Shown: positions 34,201-48,589, counted from the first letter of the stretch. The stretch is 64,000 nt of DNA from Tragulus kanchil (GCA_022376925.1 JAIOJX010000004.1:123219123-123283122); one strand, 5' to 3'. Notes: generated from the sequence alone by a model not told the origin. A program made the numbers and translations.

Positions 34201-34924
34201 TGTATCCCATCTTTATGCATTCATCTGACAATGGACATTTAGGTTGTTCCTGTATGTTGGCTGCAGTGAATAGTGCTCCCATAAAATTAGGGGTGCTTAT
34301 CTTCCTGGATTAGAGTTTTGTCTGGATATATGTCCAGAAGTAGACTGTGGATCATATGATAATTCAATTTTTATTTTTCTGAGGAATCTCTGTAGTATGA
34401 ATATTTTCCATAGTGGCTGTACCAACTTACATTGCGATAGTGTAGGAGGGTTCCCTTTTCTTCACATCCTCTCCAGCATTTATTATTTGTAGAGTTTTTA
34501 ATGATGGCCATTTTAACTGGTGTGAAGTGGTACCTCGTTGTAGTTTTGATTTGTATTTCTCTAATAACTAGTGATGTCAAACATCTTTTCATATGCCTAT
34601 TGGCAATTTGTATTTCTTCTTAGGGGAAATGGCTATCTAGATCTTCTGCACATTTTTTGATTGATTTTGTTGTTGTTGTATAAGCTGTTTGCATGCTTGG
34701 AAATGAAGCCTGTGTTGGTCTCATTATATGTAAATACTTTCTCTCATTCTGTAGGCTGTCTTTCCCTTTATGGTTTCTTTGGCTGTGCAAAAGCTTGTAG
34801 GTTTGATTGAGTCCCATTTGTTTTATTTTTGTTTCTATTGCACTGGGAGACTGACCTAAGAAAACATTGATCTGATTTATGTCAGAGAGTGTTTTGACTA
34901 TGATTTCTTCTAGTAGCTTTATGG
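34201..34924 (-). mobile_element. L1 LINE ORF2 C-terminal and RT region (antisense)
   Basis: Minus-strand fragments such as 34371-34592 ([20 protein letters not shown], then [13 protein letters not shown]) match the L1 ORF2 C-terminal part. A BovB element has entered it at about 34925, and its text resumes near 37060. No intact frame. Confidence 0.8.
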
Positions 34925-36664
34925 TGATGGTTGTCCAGTCACTCAGTCAAGTCTCTTGGCAGCCTCACGTACTGCAGCATGCCAGGATTACCTGTCCTTC
35001 ACTGTCTCCTGGAGTTTGCTCAAACTCATGATTTGATGATGATCAAACCATTGATTTGATGATGCCATTCAACATCTCATTCAGTGTTGCTCCCTTCTCT
35101 TCCTGCCCTCAGTTTTCCCCAGCATCAGGGTCATTTGCAATGAACTGGCCTTCAGGAGGGCAAAGTATTGGAGCTTCAGCATCAGTCTTCAATGAATATT
35201 CAGGGTTGATTTCCTTTAGGATTGACTGGTTTGATCTCCTTGTTGTCCAAGGAACTGGGAAGAGTCTTCTTCAGCATCAGTTTGGAAGCATTAATTCTTT
35301 GACACTCAGCCTTCTTTATGTTTCAACTCTCACATCTGTACATGACTAAGAAAAACCATAGCTTTGACTACATGCACCTTTGTCAGCAAAGTGATGTCTC
35401 TGATTTTGAATACACTGTCTAGGTTTGTCATAGCTTTTCTTCCAAGGAGCAAGCATCTTTTAATTTCATGGCTGCAGTCACCATTTGCAGTGATTTTGGA
35501 GCCCAAGAAAATAAAGTACGTCACTGTTTACATTTTTTCCCCCATCTATCTGCCATGAAGTGATGGTACTGGATGCTATGATCTTCGTTTTTGGTGTGAA
35601 GTGGTACCTCGTTGTAGTTTTGATTTGTATTTCTAATAACTAGTGATGTCAAACATCTTTTCATATGCCTATTGGCAATTTGTATTTCTTCTTAGGGGAA
35701 ATGGCTATCTAGATCTTCTGCACATTTTTTGATTGATTTTGTTGTTGTTGTATAAGCTGTTTGCATGCTTGGAAATGAAGCCTGTGTTGGTCTCATTATA
35801 TGTAAATACTTTCTCTCATTCTGTAGGCTGTCTTTCCCTTTATGGTTTCTTTGGCTGTGCAAAAGCTTGTAGGTTTGATTGAGTCCCATTTGTTTTATTT
35901 TTGTTTCTATTGCACTGGGAGACTGACCTAAGAAAACATTGATCTGATTTATGTCAGAGAGTGTTTTGACTATGATTTCTTCTAGTAGCTTTATGGTGAT
36001 GGTTGTCCAGTCACTCAGTCAAGTCTCTTGGCAGCCTCACGTACTGCAGCATGCCAGGATTACCTGTCCTTCACTGTCTCCTGGAGTTTGCTCAAACTCA
36101 TGATTTGATGATGATCAAACCATTGATTTGATGATGCCATTCAACATCTCATTCAGTGTTGCTCCCTTCTCTTCCTGCCCTCAGTTTTCCCCAGCATCAG
36201 GGTCATTTGCAATGAACTGGCCTTCAGGAGGGCAAAGTATTGGAGCTTCAGCATCAGTCTTCAATGAATATTCAGGGTTGATTTCCTTTAGGATTGACTG
36301 GTTTGATCTCCTTGTTGTCCAAGGAACTGGGAAGAGTCTTCTTCAGCATCAGTTTGGAAGCATTAATTCTTTGACACTCAGCCTTCTTTATGTTTCAACT
36401 CTCACATCTGTACATGACTAAGAAAAACCATAGCTTTGACTACATGCACCTTTGTCAGCAAAGTGATGTCTCTGATTTTGAATACACTGTCTAGGTTTGT
36501 CATAGCTTTTCTTCCAAGGAGCAAGCATCTTTTAATTTCATGGCTGCAGTCACCATTTGCAGTGATTTTGGAGCCCAAGAAAATAAAGTACGTCACTGTT
36601 TACATTTTTTCCCCCATCTATCTGCCATGAAGTGATGGTACTGGATGCTATGATCTTCGTTTTT
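34519..36664 (+). repeat. Adjacent duplicate unit 12 (offset 1,074 falling to 1,072 bp)
   Basis: Copy 1 is 34519-35592 and copy 2 is 35593-36664. A CT is lost in TTTCTCTAATAAC of copy 2. It spans the L1/BovB junction. Confidence 0.95.
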
Positions 36665-37050
36665 TTGAATGTTGAGTTTTAAGTCAGCTTTTTCACTCAC
36701 CTCTTTCACCCTTATCAAGAGGCTCTTTAGTTCCTCTTTACTTCTGCCAGTAGGGTAGTATCATCTTCACATCTGAGGTTATTTATATTCTCCCAGAAAT
36801 CTGGATTCCTGCTTGAGCTTCATCCTGCCTGGCATTTTGCATAATGTAATCTGCATATAAGTTAAATAATATATGCAGGGTGACAATATACAGGCTTGAT
36901 GTAATCATTTCCCAACTTTGAACCAATCAGTTGCTTCATGTCCAGTTGTAACTATTGCATCTTGACCTGCATACAGGTTTCTCAGGAGGCAGGTAAAGTG
37001 ATCTGATATTCCCATCATCTTTAAGAATTTTCCAGTTTATTGTGATCTAT
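34925..37050 (-). mobile_element. BovB LINE fragment (antisense)
   Basis: The plus strand has the BovB/ART2 signature: CTCACGTACTGCAGCATGCC, TGTCTCCTGGAGTTTGCTCA, and later AGGGTGACAATATACAGGCT and CAGGTTTCTCAGGAGGCAGG. The minus-strand peptide 35330-35524 (FIFLGSKITANGDCSHEIKR, then CLLLGRKAMTNLDSVFKIRD, then ITLLTKVHVVKAMVFLSHVQ) is the BovB ORF2 C-terminal region. BovB is abundant in ruminants. Two duplicated units cross it (34519-36664 and 36457-38618). Confidence 0.9.
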
Positions 37051-38618
37051 GGTATCATGTCTTGTATTTAAGTCATCTGCATATAACGATTTGCCTCTTT
37101 CTTTCCAATTTGAATAACTTTTATTTCTTGCCTAATTTCTGTGGCTAGGATTTCCAATATCATGTTAAACAGTAGAGGCAAGAGTGGACATCCTTGTTCT
37201 AGACATTAGCGTGAAGGCTTTCAGGTTTTCACCGTTGACTATTATATTGGCTGCGGGTTTGTCATAAATAGCTTTTATTATGTTGAGATATGTTCCCCTC
37301 TATACTCACTTTGGTGAGAGTATTATCATTAATGGATGTGGAATTTTGTCAAATGCTCTTTCTGCAGCTACTGAGATGACCGTTTTTTTATTTTGGTTCA
37401 TTTATGCGATATATCACATTGATTTGTGTATGCTGAACCATCCATGTGAAGTTGGAATGCTCTTGGTTGTGGTATATGATCTTTTTAAATATGTTTTTGG
37501 ATTTGATTTCTTGATTCCTAAGAAACTACGAAGCATTAGCAAAGTGATGTCTCTGATTTTGAATACACTGTCTAGGTTTGTCATAGCTTTTCTTCCAAGG
37601 AGCAAGCATCTTTTAATTTCATGGCTGCAGTCACCATTTGCAGTGATTTTGGAGCCCAAGAAAATAAAGTACGTCACTGTTTACATTTTTTCCCCCATCT
37701 ATCTGCCATGAAGTGATGGTACTGGATGCTATGATCTTCGTTTTTTTGAATGTTGAGTTTTAAGTCAGCTTTTTCACTCACCTCTTTCACCCTTATCAAG
37801 AGGCTCTTTAGTTCCTCTTTACTTCTGCCAGTAGGGTAGTATCATCTTCACATCTGAGGTTATTTATATTCTCCCAGAAATCTGGATTCCTGCTTGAGCT
37901 TCATCCTGCCTGGCATTTTGCATAATGTAATCTGCATATAAGTTAAATAATATATGCAGGGTGACAATATACAGGCTTGATGTAATCATTTCCCAACTTT
38001 GAACCAATCAGTTGCTTCATGTCCAGTTGTAACTATTGCATCTTGACCTGCATACAGGTTTCTCAGGAGGCAGGTAAAGTGATCTGATATTCCCATCATC
38101 TTTAAGAATTTTCCAGTTTATTGTGATCTATGGTATCATGTCTTGTATTTAAGTCATCTGCATATAACGATTTGCCTCTTTCTTTCCAATTTGAATAACT
38201 TTTATTTCTTGCCTAATTTCTGTGGCTAGGATTTCCAATATCATGTTAAACAGTAGAGGCAAGAGTGGACATCCTTGTTCTAGACATTAGCGTGAAGGCT
38301 TTCAGGTTTTCACCGTTGACTATTATATTGGCTGCGGGTTTGTCATAAATAGCTTTTATTATGTTGAGATATGTTCCCCTCTATACTCACTTTGGTGAGA
38401 GTATTATCATTAATGGATGTGGAATTTTGTCAAATGCTCTTTCTGCAGCTACTGAGATGACCGTTTTTTTATTTTGGTTCATTTATGCGATATATCACAT
38501 TGATTTGTGTATGCTGAACCATCCATGTGAAGTTGGAATGCTCTTGGTTGTGGTATATGATCTTTTTAAATATGTTTTTGGATTTGATTTCCTAATATTT
38601 TGTTGAGAATTTTTGCAT
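36457..38618 (+). repeat. Adjacent duplicate unit 13 (offset 1,081 bp)
   Basis: Copy 1 is 36457-37537 and copy 2 is 37538-38618. The last about 30 bp of copy 1 are altered (CCTAAGAAACTACGAAGCAT for CCTAATATTTTGTTGAGAAT). It overlaps unit 12. Confidence 0.95.
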
Positions 38619-40555
38619 CGATATTCTTTATAGATAATGGCCTATAATTTTTTTTGTGGTGTCTTTGTCTGGTTTTGGTATCAGGGTGGTTTCATAGCAT
38701 GCCTTTGGAACCTTTCTTCAATTTTTCATAAGTTTGAGAATCATCAGTTTAAGTTCTTTGTATGTTTGGTAGAATTCACCTGTGAAGGCATCTGGTTCTG
38801 GGCTTTTGTTTATGGGGGAGTTATAAAATTACATATTCTATTTTACCTTTAGTGATTGGTCTGTTTATCTATTTCTCGATTCAGTTTTGGCGGGCTGTAT
38901 GTTTCTAGACTCTTGTCCATTTCTTCTAGGTTGTCAAATTTGTTGGCATATACAATTGTTCATAGCACTCCCTTATGGTCTTTGTACTAATGTGGTATCA
39001 GTTTTTTTGTGTCTTCTTTTTCATTTCTTATTTTGTTTATTTGGGTTTTTTCCCCTTTCTTTTTGGTGAGCCTGGCCAGAGGTCTGTTCATCTTGTTTAC
39101 CCTTTCAAAGAACCAATTCTTGGTTTTATTGATTTTTTTTTTCCTATTTTTTTTAACCACTACTTTATTTATTTCTTCTCTGATCCTGTTTCCTTCCTTT
39201 TCCTGATTTTAGGTTATGTTTGTTCCTTTTCTACTTCAAGTGGTAGATTGTTTTTTTTTTTCTTGCTTTAATGAGAGAGGCCTGTATATCTATGAATTTC
39301 CTTTTAAGAACTTTTGCTACATCTCAAAGATTTTCTATGGTTGTATTTATTGTCATTTTCTCGGTTTTTCTCTTTTCTAGACATTAGCGTGAAGGCTTTC
39401 AGGTTTTCACCGTTGACTATTATATTGGCTGCGGGTTTGTCATAAATAGCTTTTATTATGTTGAGATATGTTCCCCTCTATACTCACTTTGGTGAGAGTA
39501 TTATCATTAATGGATGTGGAATTTTGTCAAATGCTCTTTCTGCAGCTACTGAGATGACCGTTTTTTTATTTTGGTTCATTTATGCGATATATCACATTGA
39601 TTTGTGTATGCTGAACCATCCATGTGAAGTTGGAATGCTCTTGGTTGTGGTATATGATCTTTTTAAATATGTTTTTGGATTTGATTTCCTAATATTTTGT
39701 TGAGAATTTTTGCATCGATATTCTTTATAGATAATGGCCTATAATTTTTTTTGTGGTGTCTTTGTCTGGTTTTGGTATCAGGGTGGTTTCATAGCATGCC
39801 TTTGGAACCTTTCTTCAATTTTTCATAAGTTTGAGAATCATCAGTTTAAGTTCTTTGTATGTTTGGTAGAATTCACCTGTGAAGGCATCTGGTTCTGGGC
39901 TTTTGTTTATGGGGGAGTTATAAAATTACATATTCTATTTTACCTTTAGTGATTGGTCTGTTTATCTATTTCTCGATTCAGTTTTGGCGGGCTGTATGTT
40001 TCTAGACTCTTGTCCATTTCTTCTAGGTTGTCAAATTTGTTGGCATATACAATTGTTCATAGCACTCCCTTATGGTCTTTGTACTAATGTGGTATCAGTT
40101 TTTTTGTGTCTTCTTTTTCATTTCTTATTTTGTTTATTTGGGTTTTTTCCCCTTTCTTTTTGGTGAGCCTGGCCAGAGGTCTGTTCATCTTGTTTACCCT
40201 TTCAAAGAACCAATTCTTGGTTTTATTGATTTTTTTTTTCCTATTTTTTTTAACCACTACTTTATTTATTTCTTCTCTGATCCTGTTTCCTTCCTTTTCC
40301 TGATTTTAGGTTATGTTTGTTCCTTTTCTACTTCAAGTGGTAGATTGTTTTTTTTTTTCTTGCTTTAATGAGAGAGGCCTGTATATCTATGAATTTCCTT
40401 TTAAGAACTTTTGCTACATCTCAAAGATTTTCTATGGTTGTATTTTTATTGTCATTTTTCTCGGTATTTTTAATTCACTCTCAATGATTCATTGGATTTT
40501 TAGTAGCGTATTGTTTAGTAATTATTTTTATCTGATTTCTTTTACTTTCAATATT
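37051..40555 (-). mobile_element. L1 LINE ORF2 region (antisense), resumed after BovB
   Basis: Antisense L1 ORF2 text (GTCATCTGCATATAACGATT, TTTGTCAAATGCTCTTTCTG, TTTGGTGAGCCTGGCCAGAG) runs to the Bov-tA SINE. Frames are short and broken. Three duplicated units cross it: 36457-38618, 38278-40471 and 40106-42355. The end of the first copy near 37510-37537 is garbled relative to 38591-38620. Confidence 0.8.
38278..40471 (+). repeat. Adjacent duplicate unit 14 (offset 1,097 bp)
   Basis: Copy 1 is 38278-39374 and copy 2 is 39375-40471. The end of copy 1 loses homopolymer bases (GTATTTATTGTCATTTTCTC for GTATTTTTATTGTCATTTTT). Confidence 0.95.
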
Positions 40556-40559
40556 TCTA

Positions 40560-40769
40560 CACACAGTCATGTCTGACTCTTTGTGACCCCATGAATTGTA
40601 TCCTGCCAGGCTCCTCTATTGATGGTCTTTTTCAGACAAGAATACTGGAGCAGCTTGCCATTTCCTTCTCCAGGGGATCTTCCCAAACCAGGGACTGAAC
40701 CTGCGTCTCTTGGCGTCTTCTGCATTGGCAGGCAGGTTTCTTTACCAGCTGAACCAGTAGGGAGGCCCT
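40560..40769 (-). mobile_element. Bov-tA type SINE, copy 1
   Basis: The plus strand reads GTCTGACTCTTTGTGACCCC, TCCTGCCAGGCTCCTC, AATACTGGAGCAGCTTGCCA, TTCCTTCTCCAGGGGATCTT and ends AGTAGGGAGGCCCT, the antisense form of the ruminant Bov-tA SINE (tRNA head joined to a BovB-derived tail). It separates the L1 block from the exon 9 neighbourhood. A duplicate lies at 41689-41898. Confidence 0.9.
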
Positions 40770-40974
40770 TTAGGGTAGGTTTAGGGTGGGTTTAACATTG
40801 CTGTATTGTTAGTTTTTGATTGTTTGAGAAATTCATCTCTTAAATTCTAAATAATAATCTTGCTGGGTAAAGTACATAAGAAATTTTCATAATTTTAAGA
40901 GATATAGTATTATTTAAAATTTTTTCTGGAAGGAATATAAAAAATGTGGTACACGTAGCTTACAAAAGGTTTCA

Positions 40975-41313
<339 letters not shown>

Positions 41314-41688
41314 TCATCTTGTTTACCCTTTCAAAGAACCAATTCTTGGTTTTATTGATTTTTTTTTTCCTATTTTTTTTAACCACTACTTTATTTATTT
41401 CTTCTCTGATCCTGTTTCCTTCCTTTTCCTGATTTTAGGTTATGTTTGTTCCTTTTCTACTTCAAGTGGTAGATTGTTTTTTTTTTTCTTGCTTTAATGA
41501 GAGAGGCCTGTATATCTATGAATTTCCTTTTAAGAACTTTTGCTACATCTCAAAGATTTTCTATGGTTGTATTTTTATTGTCATTTTTCTCGGTATTTTT
41601 AATTCACTCTCAATGATTCATTGGATTTTTAGTAGCGTATTGTTTAGTAATTATTTTTATCTGATTTCTTTTACTTTCAATATTTCTA

Positions 41689-41898
41689 CACACAGTCATG
41701 TCTGACTCTTTGTGACCCCATGAATTGTATCCTGCCAGGCTCCTCTATTGATGGTCTTTTTCAGACAAGAATACTGGAGCAGCTTGCCATTTCCTTCTCC
41801 AGGGGATCTTCCCAAACCAGGGACTGAACCTGCGTCTCTTGGCGTCTTCTGCATTGGCAGGCAGGTTTCTTTACCAGCTGAACCAGTAGGGAGGCCCT
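41689..41898 (-). mobile_element. Bov-tA type SINE, duplicate copy
   Basis: Identical repeat of 40560-40769, with the same flanks, inside the duplicated unit 41226-42355. It is not an independent insertion. Confidence 0.9.
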
Positions 41899-42103
41899 TT
41901 AGGGTAGGTTTAGGGTGGGTTTAACATTGCTGTATTGTTAGTTTTTGATTGTTTGAGAAATTCATCTCTTAAATTCTAAATAATAATCTTGCTGGGTAAA
42001 GTACATAAGAAATTTTCATAATTTTAAGAGATATAGTATTATTTAAAATTTTTTCTGGAAGGAATATAAAAAATGTGGTACACGTAGCTTACAAAAGGTT
42101 TCA

Positions 42104-43485
<1,382 letters not shown>

Positions 43486-44296
43486 TTAAGCAGTGAATGA
43501 TGAGACAAAACCATAGAAGCAACAAAAAAAATCCTCATTTGAAGTGAATGTAAGTAAAATGTGGTTTTCCTAAAACTTTTTCTTAATGTGATTTATTGAC
43601 AAACAGTATTGGGAGTTGGACATTTAATTCCATCTGAAGCCAATTCCCATGTCAATTATAAGGGATTCAATTTTAATATATATTTCATCCATAATTTATA
43701 GAGGAAGAGAAGGGGAGAGAGCCAGTTCATGTGGAGACAACATTATCTGCACCCTCAGAAAATGGTGGGCTAGGATAAATTCATACCACAAAGTTCACGT
43801 GAATTATAAGATGATCTAAGACAATCTCATTAACTGGGGTATCACTGCACAGCTCATTTCAGTTGGGACAGACTCAATATGAACTATCTCTAATCAGTAT
43901 AGGTTTATATACACAATTCTATAATGCACTTAAATTTTCTGTTCCAAATATTTGCTTTTTGACCATAATTTATTTCAGTGTCTATCCTGCCTGTCTTGTG
44001 CCTAATTATATTCCAGCACCTAGGAAATTTCCTGGCAGAAAGAAACATTTCTTGAATACATCTGAGTAAACCATTCACCTGTTTCATTAATAGTGAAACT
44101 AGAGTTTTCATTTAAAAATCAACATTGTGGCTTTGGAATAGAGATTATCCACTCCAATCTGATTTCTGGATATCAGATGATATTCTGTTCAGTGTGAATA
44201 AACAGTCTGATCTGCTCAATAGAGAACCCATTCTCTGAATGTTTCTACCCCCTTTTTTTTGCTGATTGCAACCCAAGCCAAATTCTATTTTGTAAG

Positions 44297-44450
44297 TTGA
44301 GTTTGAGTAAACTCACTAGGTTCACTCAGTGAGATGAGTATTAAATTGTTATTGGTAAATAGAAGAAATAGAAAAAACTAGGTTATTAATAACTGCTACC
44401 AGTTTTGAATGCCTCATAAACCAAACTCTGAGATGTATTTTGCCTTATAA
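44297..44450. other. GHR: GHR intron 8, unique sequence
   Basis: Short intronic stretch between the end of the exon 9 duplicate unit and a DNA transposon relic. Nothing coding or regulatory is recognised. Confidence 0.5.
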
Positions 44451-44680
44451 ACTCTGGGTCAGCAAACTATTTGGTGGGCCAGATCTGTTCCGCCCTGTGT
44501 TTTTGTAAAGAAAGTTGTTTTAGTAGAACACGGGGTCATGTTAATTTTACATATTATCCATGTAACATAGTTTGCATATTATCTATGGCTGCTTTCATGC
44601 CACAGTGGTAGAACTGAGTAGGTATGACACAGCCTGCATAGCCCAGAAAGCCTAAAAGTTTACTGTTTGATCATTTTTAA
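44451..44680 (+). mobile_element. Ancient non-autonomous DNA transposon relic
   Basis: The plus strand has the series GGTCAGCAAACTATTTGGTG, GGCCAGATCTGTTCCGCCCT, GTGTTTTTGTAAAGAAAGTT, ATCTATGGCTGCTTTCATGC, and CATAGCCCAGAAAGCCTAAA. This is a familiar old mammalian interspersed repeat pattern ('TCAGCAAACTATGGCCC ... TTTTGTAAATAAAGTTTTATTGG'), probably of the hAT group. I do not assign the family name. Confidence 0.6.
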
Positions 44681-44919
44681 AACAGCTTTGTCAACGCTTG
44701 CACTAAACACTTCCTTTAATCTTTACCACTATCAAAGAGGAAGACAATATTATCTGTGGAAATATTTAGAGATTTAAGGAACATGTTCGAATCATGCACT
44801 ACTTGGCACAGCTGATGCTTAAATTCAAAGCAGCTGACTCCAAAACCCATGCTCTTTGCCTTCTGTCGTGCTGCTTGGCTAACTTGGTTCTGCATTTCTA
44901 AATGAATAATTCCCAGGTT

Positions 44920-47130
44920 CTGTTGTTGTTTAGTTGCTGACTCATGTCTGATTCTTTGGGACCCCATGGACTGCAGCAAGCTCCTCTGTTCTCCATTATC
45001 TCCTGGAGTTTGCTCAAATTCGTGTCCAGTTATGTAACCATCTTACTCTCTGTTGCCCTCTTCTCCTTTTGCCTTCAGTCTTTCCCAGAATCAGGGTCTT
45101 ATCCAGTGGGTAGGCTCTTCGCATCAAGTGGTCAAAGTGTTGGAGCTTTATCATCAGTCCTTTCAATGAATATTCAGGGTTTATTTCCTTTAGGATTGAC
45201 TGGTTTGATCACCTTGCTGTCCGAGGTACTCTCAAGAATCTTCTCTAGTACCACAGTTTGAAAACATCAGTTCTTTGGTGCTCAGCCTTCTTTATGGTCC
45301 AGCTCTCACATCTGTACACAACTACTGCAAAAACCACAGTTTTCACCATATGGATCTTTGTCAGCAAAGTGATATCTCTGTGTTTTGCTGTCTAGGTTTG
45401 TCATAGCTTTCCTATCAATGAGCAAGCATCTTTTAATTTCATGGCTTCAGTCATTGTCTGCAGTGATTCTGGAGTTCAAGAAAATAAAATATGTCACTGC
45501 TTCCACTTTTTTTCCTTCTATTTTTCATGAGATGGGACCGGATGCTATGACCTTAGTTTTTGAACACTGCGTTTCAAGCCAGCTTTTTCACTCTCATCAA
45601 GAGGCTCTGTAGTTCTTCACTTTCTGCCATTAGAGTGGTATTATCTGCATACCTGAAGTTGTTGATATTTCTCCCAGCAATTTTGATTCCAGTTTGTGAT
45701 TTTTCCATCCAGCATTTAGCATGATTACTCTGCATAAAAATTTAATAAGCAGGGTGACAATATACAGCCTTGTACTACTCCTTTTCCAATTTTGAACCAG
45801 TCAGTTTCATGTCTGGTTCTAACTGTTGCTTCTTGATCTGAATACAGGTTTCCCAGGAGATAGGTATGGTGGTCTGGTATTCTCATCTCTTTAAGAATTA
45901 TCCAGAGTTTTTTGTGATCTACACAAAGGCTTTAGCGTAGTCAACGAAGCTGAAGTTTTTCTGGAATTCCCTTGCTTTCTCTGGGATTGAAATGAAAACT
46001 GACTTTTCCAGTCCTGTGGCCATTGATGAGTTTTCCAAATTTGCTGACATGTTGAGTGCAGCACTTATAAAACAGTATCTTTCAGGATTTTAAATAGTCC
46101 AGCTGGAATTCCATCACATCACTAGCTTTGTTTGTCATGAAAGTTGTTCAGTTGTGTCTGACCCTTTGTGAGCTGTGGAATTTTTCAGGCAAAAATACTG
46201 GAGTGGGTAGCCTTTCCCTTCTCCAGGGGATGTTCCCAATCCAGGTCTCCCACACTGCAGGCAGATTCTTTACCATCTGAGCCACCGGGGAAGCCCAAGA
46301 ATAGTGGTGTGGGTAGGCTATCCCTTCTCCAGGGGAACTTCCTGACCCAGGAATCGAACTGGGGTTTCCTGCATTGAAGGAAGATTTGTTACCAGCTGTG
46401 CTACAAGGGAATCCCGTTGTTCATAGTAATGCTTCCTAAGGTCCACTTGACTTCACACTCCAGGATGTCTGGCTCTCAGTGAGCGACTACACCATCGTGG
46501 TTACCTTTGTCATTAAGACTTTTTTGTATAGTTCTTTTGTGTATTCTTGCTACCTCTTAGTCTCTTCTGTTTCTGTTAGGTCTTTATCATTCTCTCCTAA
46601 ACCTTGCCCATCCTTGCATGAAATATTCCTTTGATATCTCCTATTTTTCTGAGGCGATCTCCAGTCTTTCCCATTCTATCATTTCCCTGTATTTCTTTGC
46701 ATTGTTCATCTACGAAGGCCATCTTATCTCTTCTTGCTATTCTCTGGAACTCTGCATTCAGCTGAGTATATCTTTCCCTTTCTCCCTTGCCTTTTGCCTC
46801 TCTTCCTTTCTTAGCTATTTGTAAAGCCTCCTCAGACAACTAGTTTTCCTTCTTGCATTTCTTTTTCTTGGGATGGTTTTGGTCACTGCTTCCTGTACAG
46901 TGTTAGGAATTTCTGTAGTTCTTTAGGTACTCTGTGTACCAGATCTAATCCCTTGAATCTCTTTGCTACCTCCACTGTATAATCATAATGGATTTGATGT
47001 AGGTCATACCTGAGTGACCTAGTGTTTTCCCCTACTTTCTTCAATTTAAGGCTGAATTTTGCAATGAGAAGCTGATGATCTGAGCCACAGTCAGTACAGG
47101 TCTTGTTGTTGCTGACTGTATAGAGCTTTA
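44920..47130 (-). mobile_element. BovB LINE, long fragment in GHR intron 8 (antisense)
   Basis: The plus strand opens with GACCCCATGGACTGCAGCAA (BovB 3' end) and runs through GGGTGACAATATACAGCCTT and GAAGCTGAAGTTTTTCTGGA. Minus-strand peptides match BovB ORF2: 46597-46839 (SEEALQIAKKGREAKGKGER, then YTQLNAEFQRIARRDKMAF) and the end of the endonuclease near 46890-47100 (CTDCGSDHQLLIAKFSLKLK, then YDLHQIHYDYTVEVAKRFKG). Frames are broken and a Bov-A2 SINE is nested inside. The most endonuclease-proximal part is repeated at 48121-48220. Confidence 0.9.
46139..46415 (-). mobile_element. Bov-A2 SINE (two Bov-A monomers) nested in BovB
   Basis: Two tandem Bov-A units are visible: the first with AATACTGGAGTGGGTAGCCT, CTTCTCCAGGGGATGTTCCC and ACCATCTGAGCCACCGGGGA, then the linker AGCCCAAGAATAGTGGTGTG, then a second with CCCTTCTCCAGGGGAACTTC, CCAGGAATCGAACTGGGG and ACAAGGGAATCCC. 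BovB text (TTGTTTGTCATGAAAGTTGTTC before, CCGTTGTTCATAGTAATGCT after) resumes around it with GTTGTTCA on both sides as a probable target-site duplication. Confidence 0.85.
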
Positions 47131-47500
47131 CAGGTTCAAAAACATAGAAAAATGCAACATAACTGTAATTACAAGAACCAAAGATCCCCAAATATGTTTT
47201 ACTTTTAATGGCCCCCCCCCCCACCTTTTTTTTTTGAAGAGGATGAATCAAGGCATTTAGGTACTTGATTATTAGGGAATTGTGATTGACTTTCGGCCAG
47301 CATGGCAGACCCTGTATCCTGGAGGGACCAAGCCAGTCATGCAAGTGAATATAGCAATCCTGGTGCAAAGTCATAGGGAGGGATGGAAATGGTGACCAAG
47401 AGCAGATGCCCTTTGCAAATGTGATGGTTGGTCCTCTGTCTCGGAACATATTGCCATGCAGGAGCATCAACCCTCCTAGATATCTCGTTTTTTTTTTTTT
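47131..47500. other. GHR: Intron 8 segment with C and T runs, unassigned
   Basis: About 370 bp between the BovB endonuclease end and a CHR SINE. A C run (47211-47223) and T run (47227-47236) differ in length in the duplicate (48296-48312), which shows homopolymer uncertainty. A long minus-strand open frame spans this and the BovB end only because of those run lengths. I do not recognise the sequence. Confidence 0.5.
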
Positions 47501-47511
47501 AATATGGCAAT

Positions 47512-47826
47512 GACTTTTTAAAAATTTTATTTATTTTGGGTTTGGTGGTCTTTGTTACTGCATGGGCTACTCTCTAGTTGCAGTGCATAGACTTCTTATT
47601 ACAAGGCTTCTCTTATTGCAGAGTATGGGCTCTAGGACCCACAGGCTTCAGTACCTGCAGCATGTGGTTGCAGTTTTCGGGCTCTAGAGAATGAGCTCAA
47701 TAGCTGTGGTGCACAGGCTTAGCTGCTATTCAGTATGTTGGATCTTCTGAGACGAAGGATTGAATCCGTGTTTCCTGCACTGGCAGGTGGATTCTTAACC
47801 ATTGTACCTACCACCAGGGAAGTCTG
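47512..47826 (-). mobile_element. CHR-type SINE, copy 1
   Basis: The minus strand begins AGACTTCCCTGGTGGTAGGT and includes the B-box-like GGATTCAATCCTTCG area and the CHR body (TGAATAGCAGCTAAGCCTGT), ending in TAAATAAAATT. It is old and diverged. A duplicate lies at 48590-48903. Confidence 0.8.
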
Positions 47827-48589
47827 AGATCTGTTTTTAAAGATAATTTTCACATAACTATCAAGATTTCTAGATGATCTATTTTAGGAACACTTTGTAG
47901 CAAAACCTTTACTCCAAAATTGAAAGAACATTAAACAGTTAAAACATGGATCTGCACGCTGAATTTGGCTTTCAGGTTGGCACTTCTGTTTTATGTTGAT
48001 TCAGTTCTTTACTTCCTGATGAATCATAGCTCAAAGGCTAGAGTAAGTTGTATGATGGGAACAACAGAGTATAAAGATAAACTGGCATGAAACTATGTTT
48101 CTGAATCTTTTTCCTTCCTAACTTTCTTCAATTTAAGGCTGAATTTTGCAATGAGAAGCTGATGATCTGAGCCACAGTCAGTACAGGTCTTGTTGTTGCT
48201 GACTGTATAGAGCTTTACAGGTTCAAAACATAGAAAATGCAACATAACTGTAATTACAAGAACCAAAGATCCCCAAATATGTTTTACTTTTAATGGCCCC
48301 CACCTTTTTTTTGAAGAGGATGAATCAAGGCATTTAGGTACTTGATTATTAGGGAATTGTGATTGACTTTCGGCCAGCATGGCAGACCCTGTATCCTGGA
48401 GGGACCAAGCCAGTCATGCAAGTGAATATAGCAATCCTGGTGCAAAGTCATAGGGAGGGATGGAAATGGTGACCAAGAGCAGATGCCCTTTGCAAATGTG
48501 ATGGTTGGTCCTCTGTCTCGGAACATATTGCCATGCAGGAGCATCAACCCTCCTAGATATCTCGTTTTTTTTTTTTTAATATGGCAATG

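Noticed and set aside
38361..40368. Hydrophobic repeated frames (for example at 38975 and 40072) as membrane proteins
   Set aside because: T-rich antisense L1 ORF2 yields Phe/Leu-rich frames by composition; repetition is due to duplicate unit 14.
46883..47470. 195-codon minus-strand open frame as a novel gene
   Set aside because: It joins the BovB endonuclease end to unrelated intron sequence across C and T runs; the duplicate copy has different run lengths and the frame breaks.
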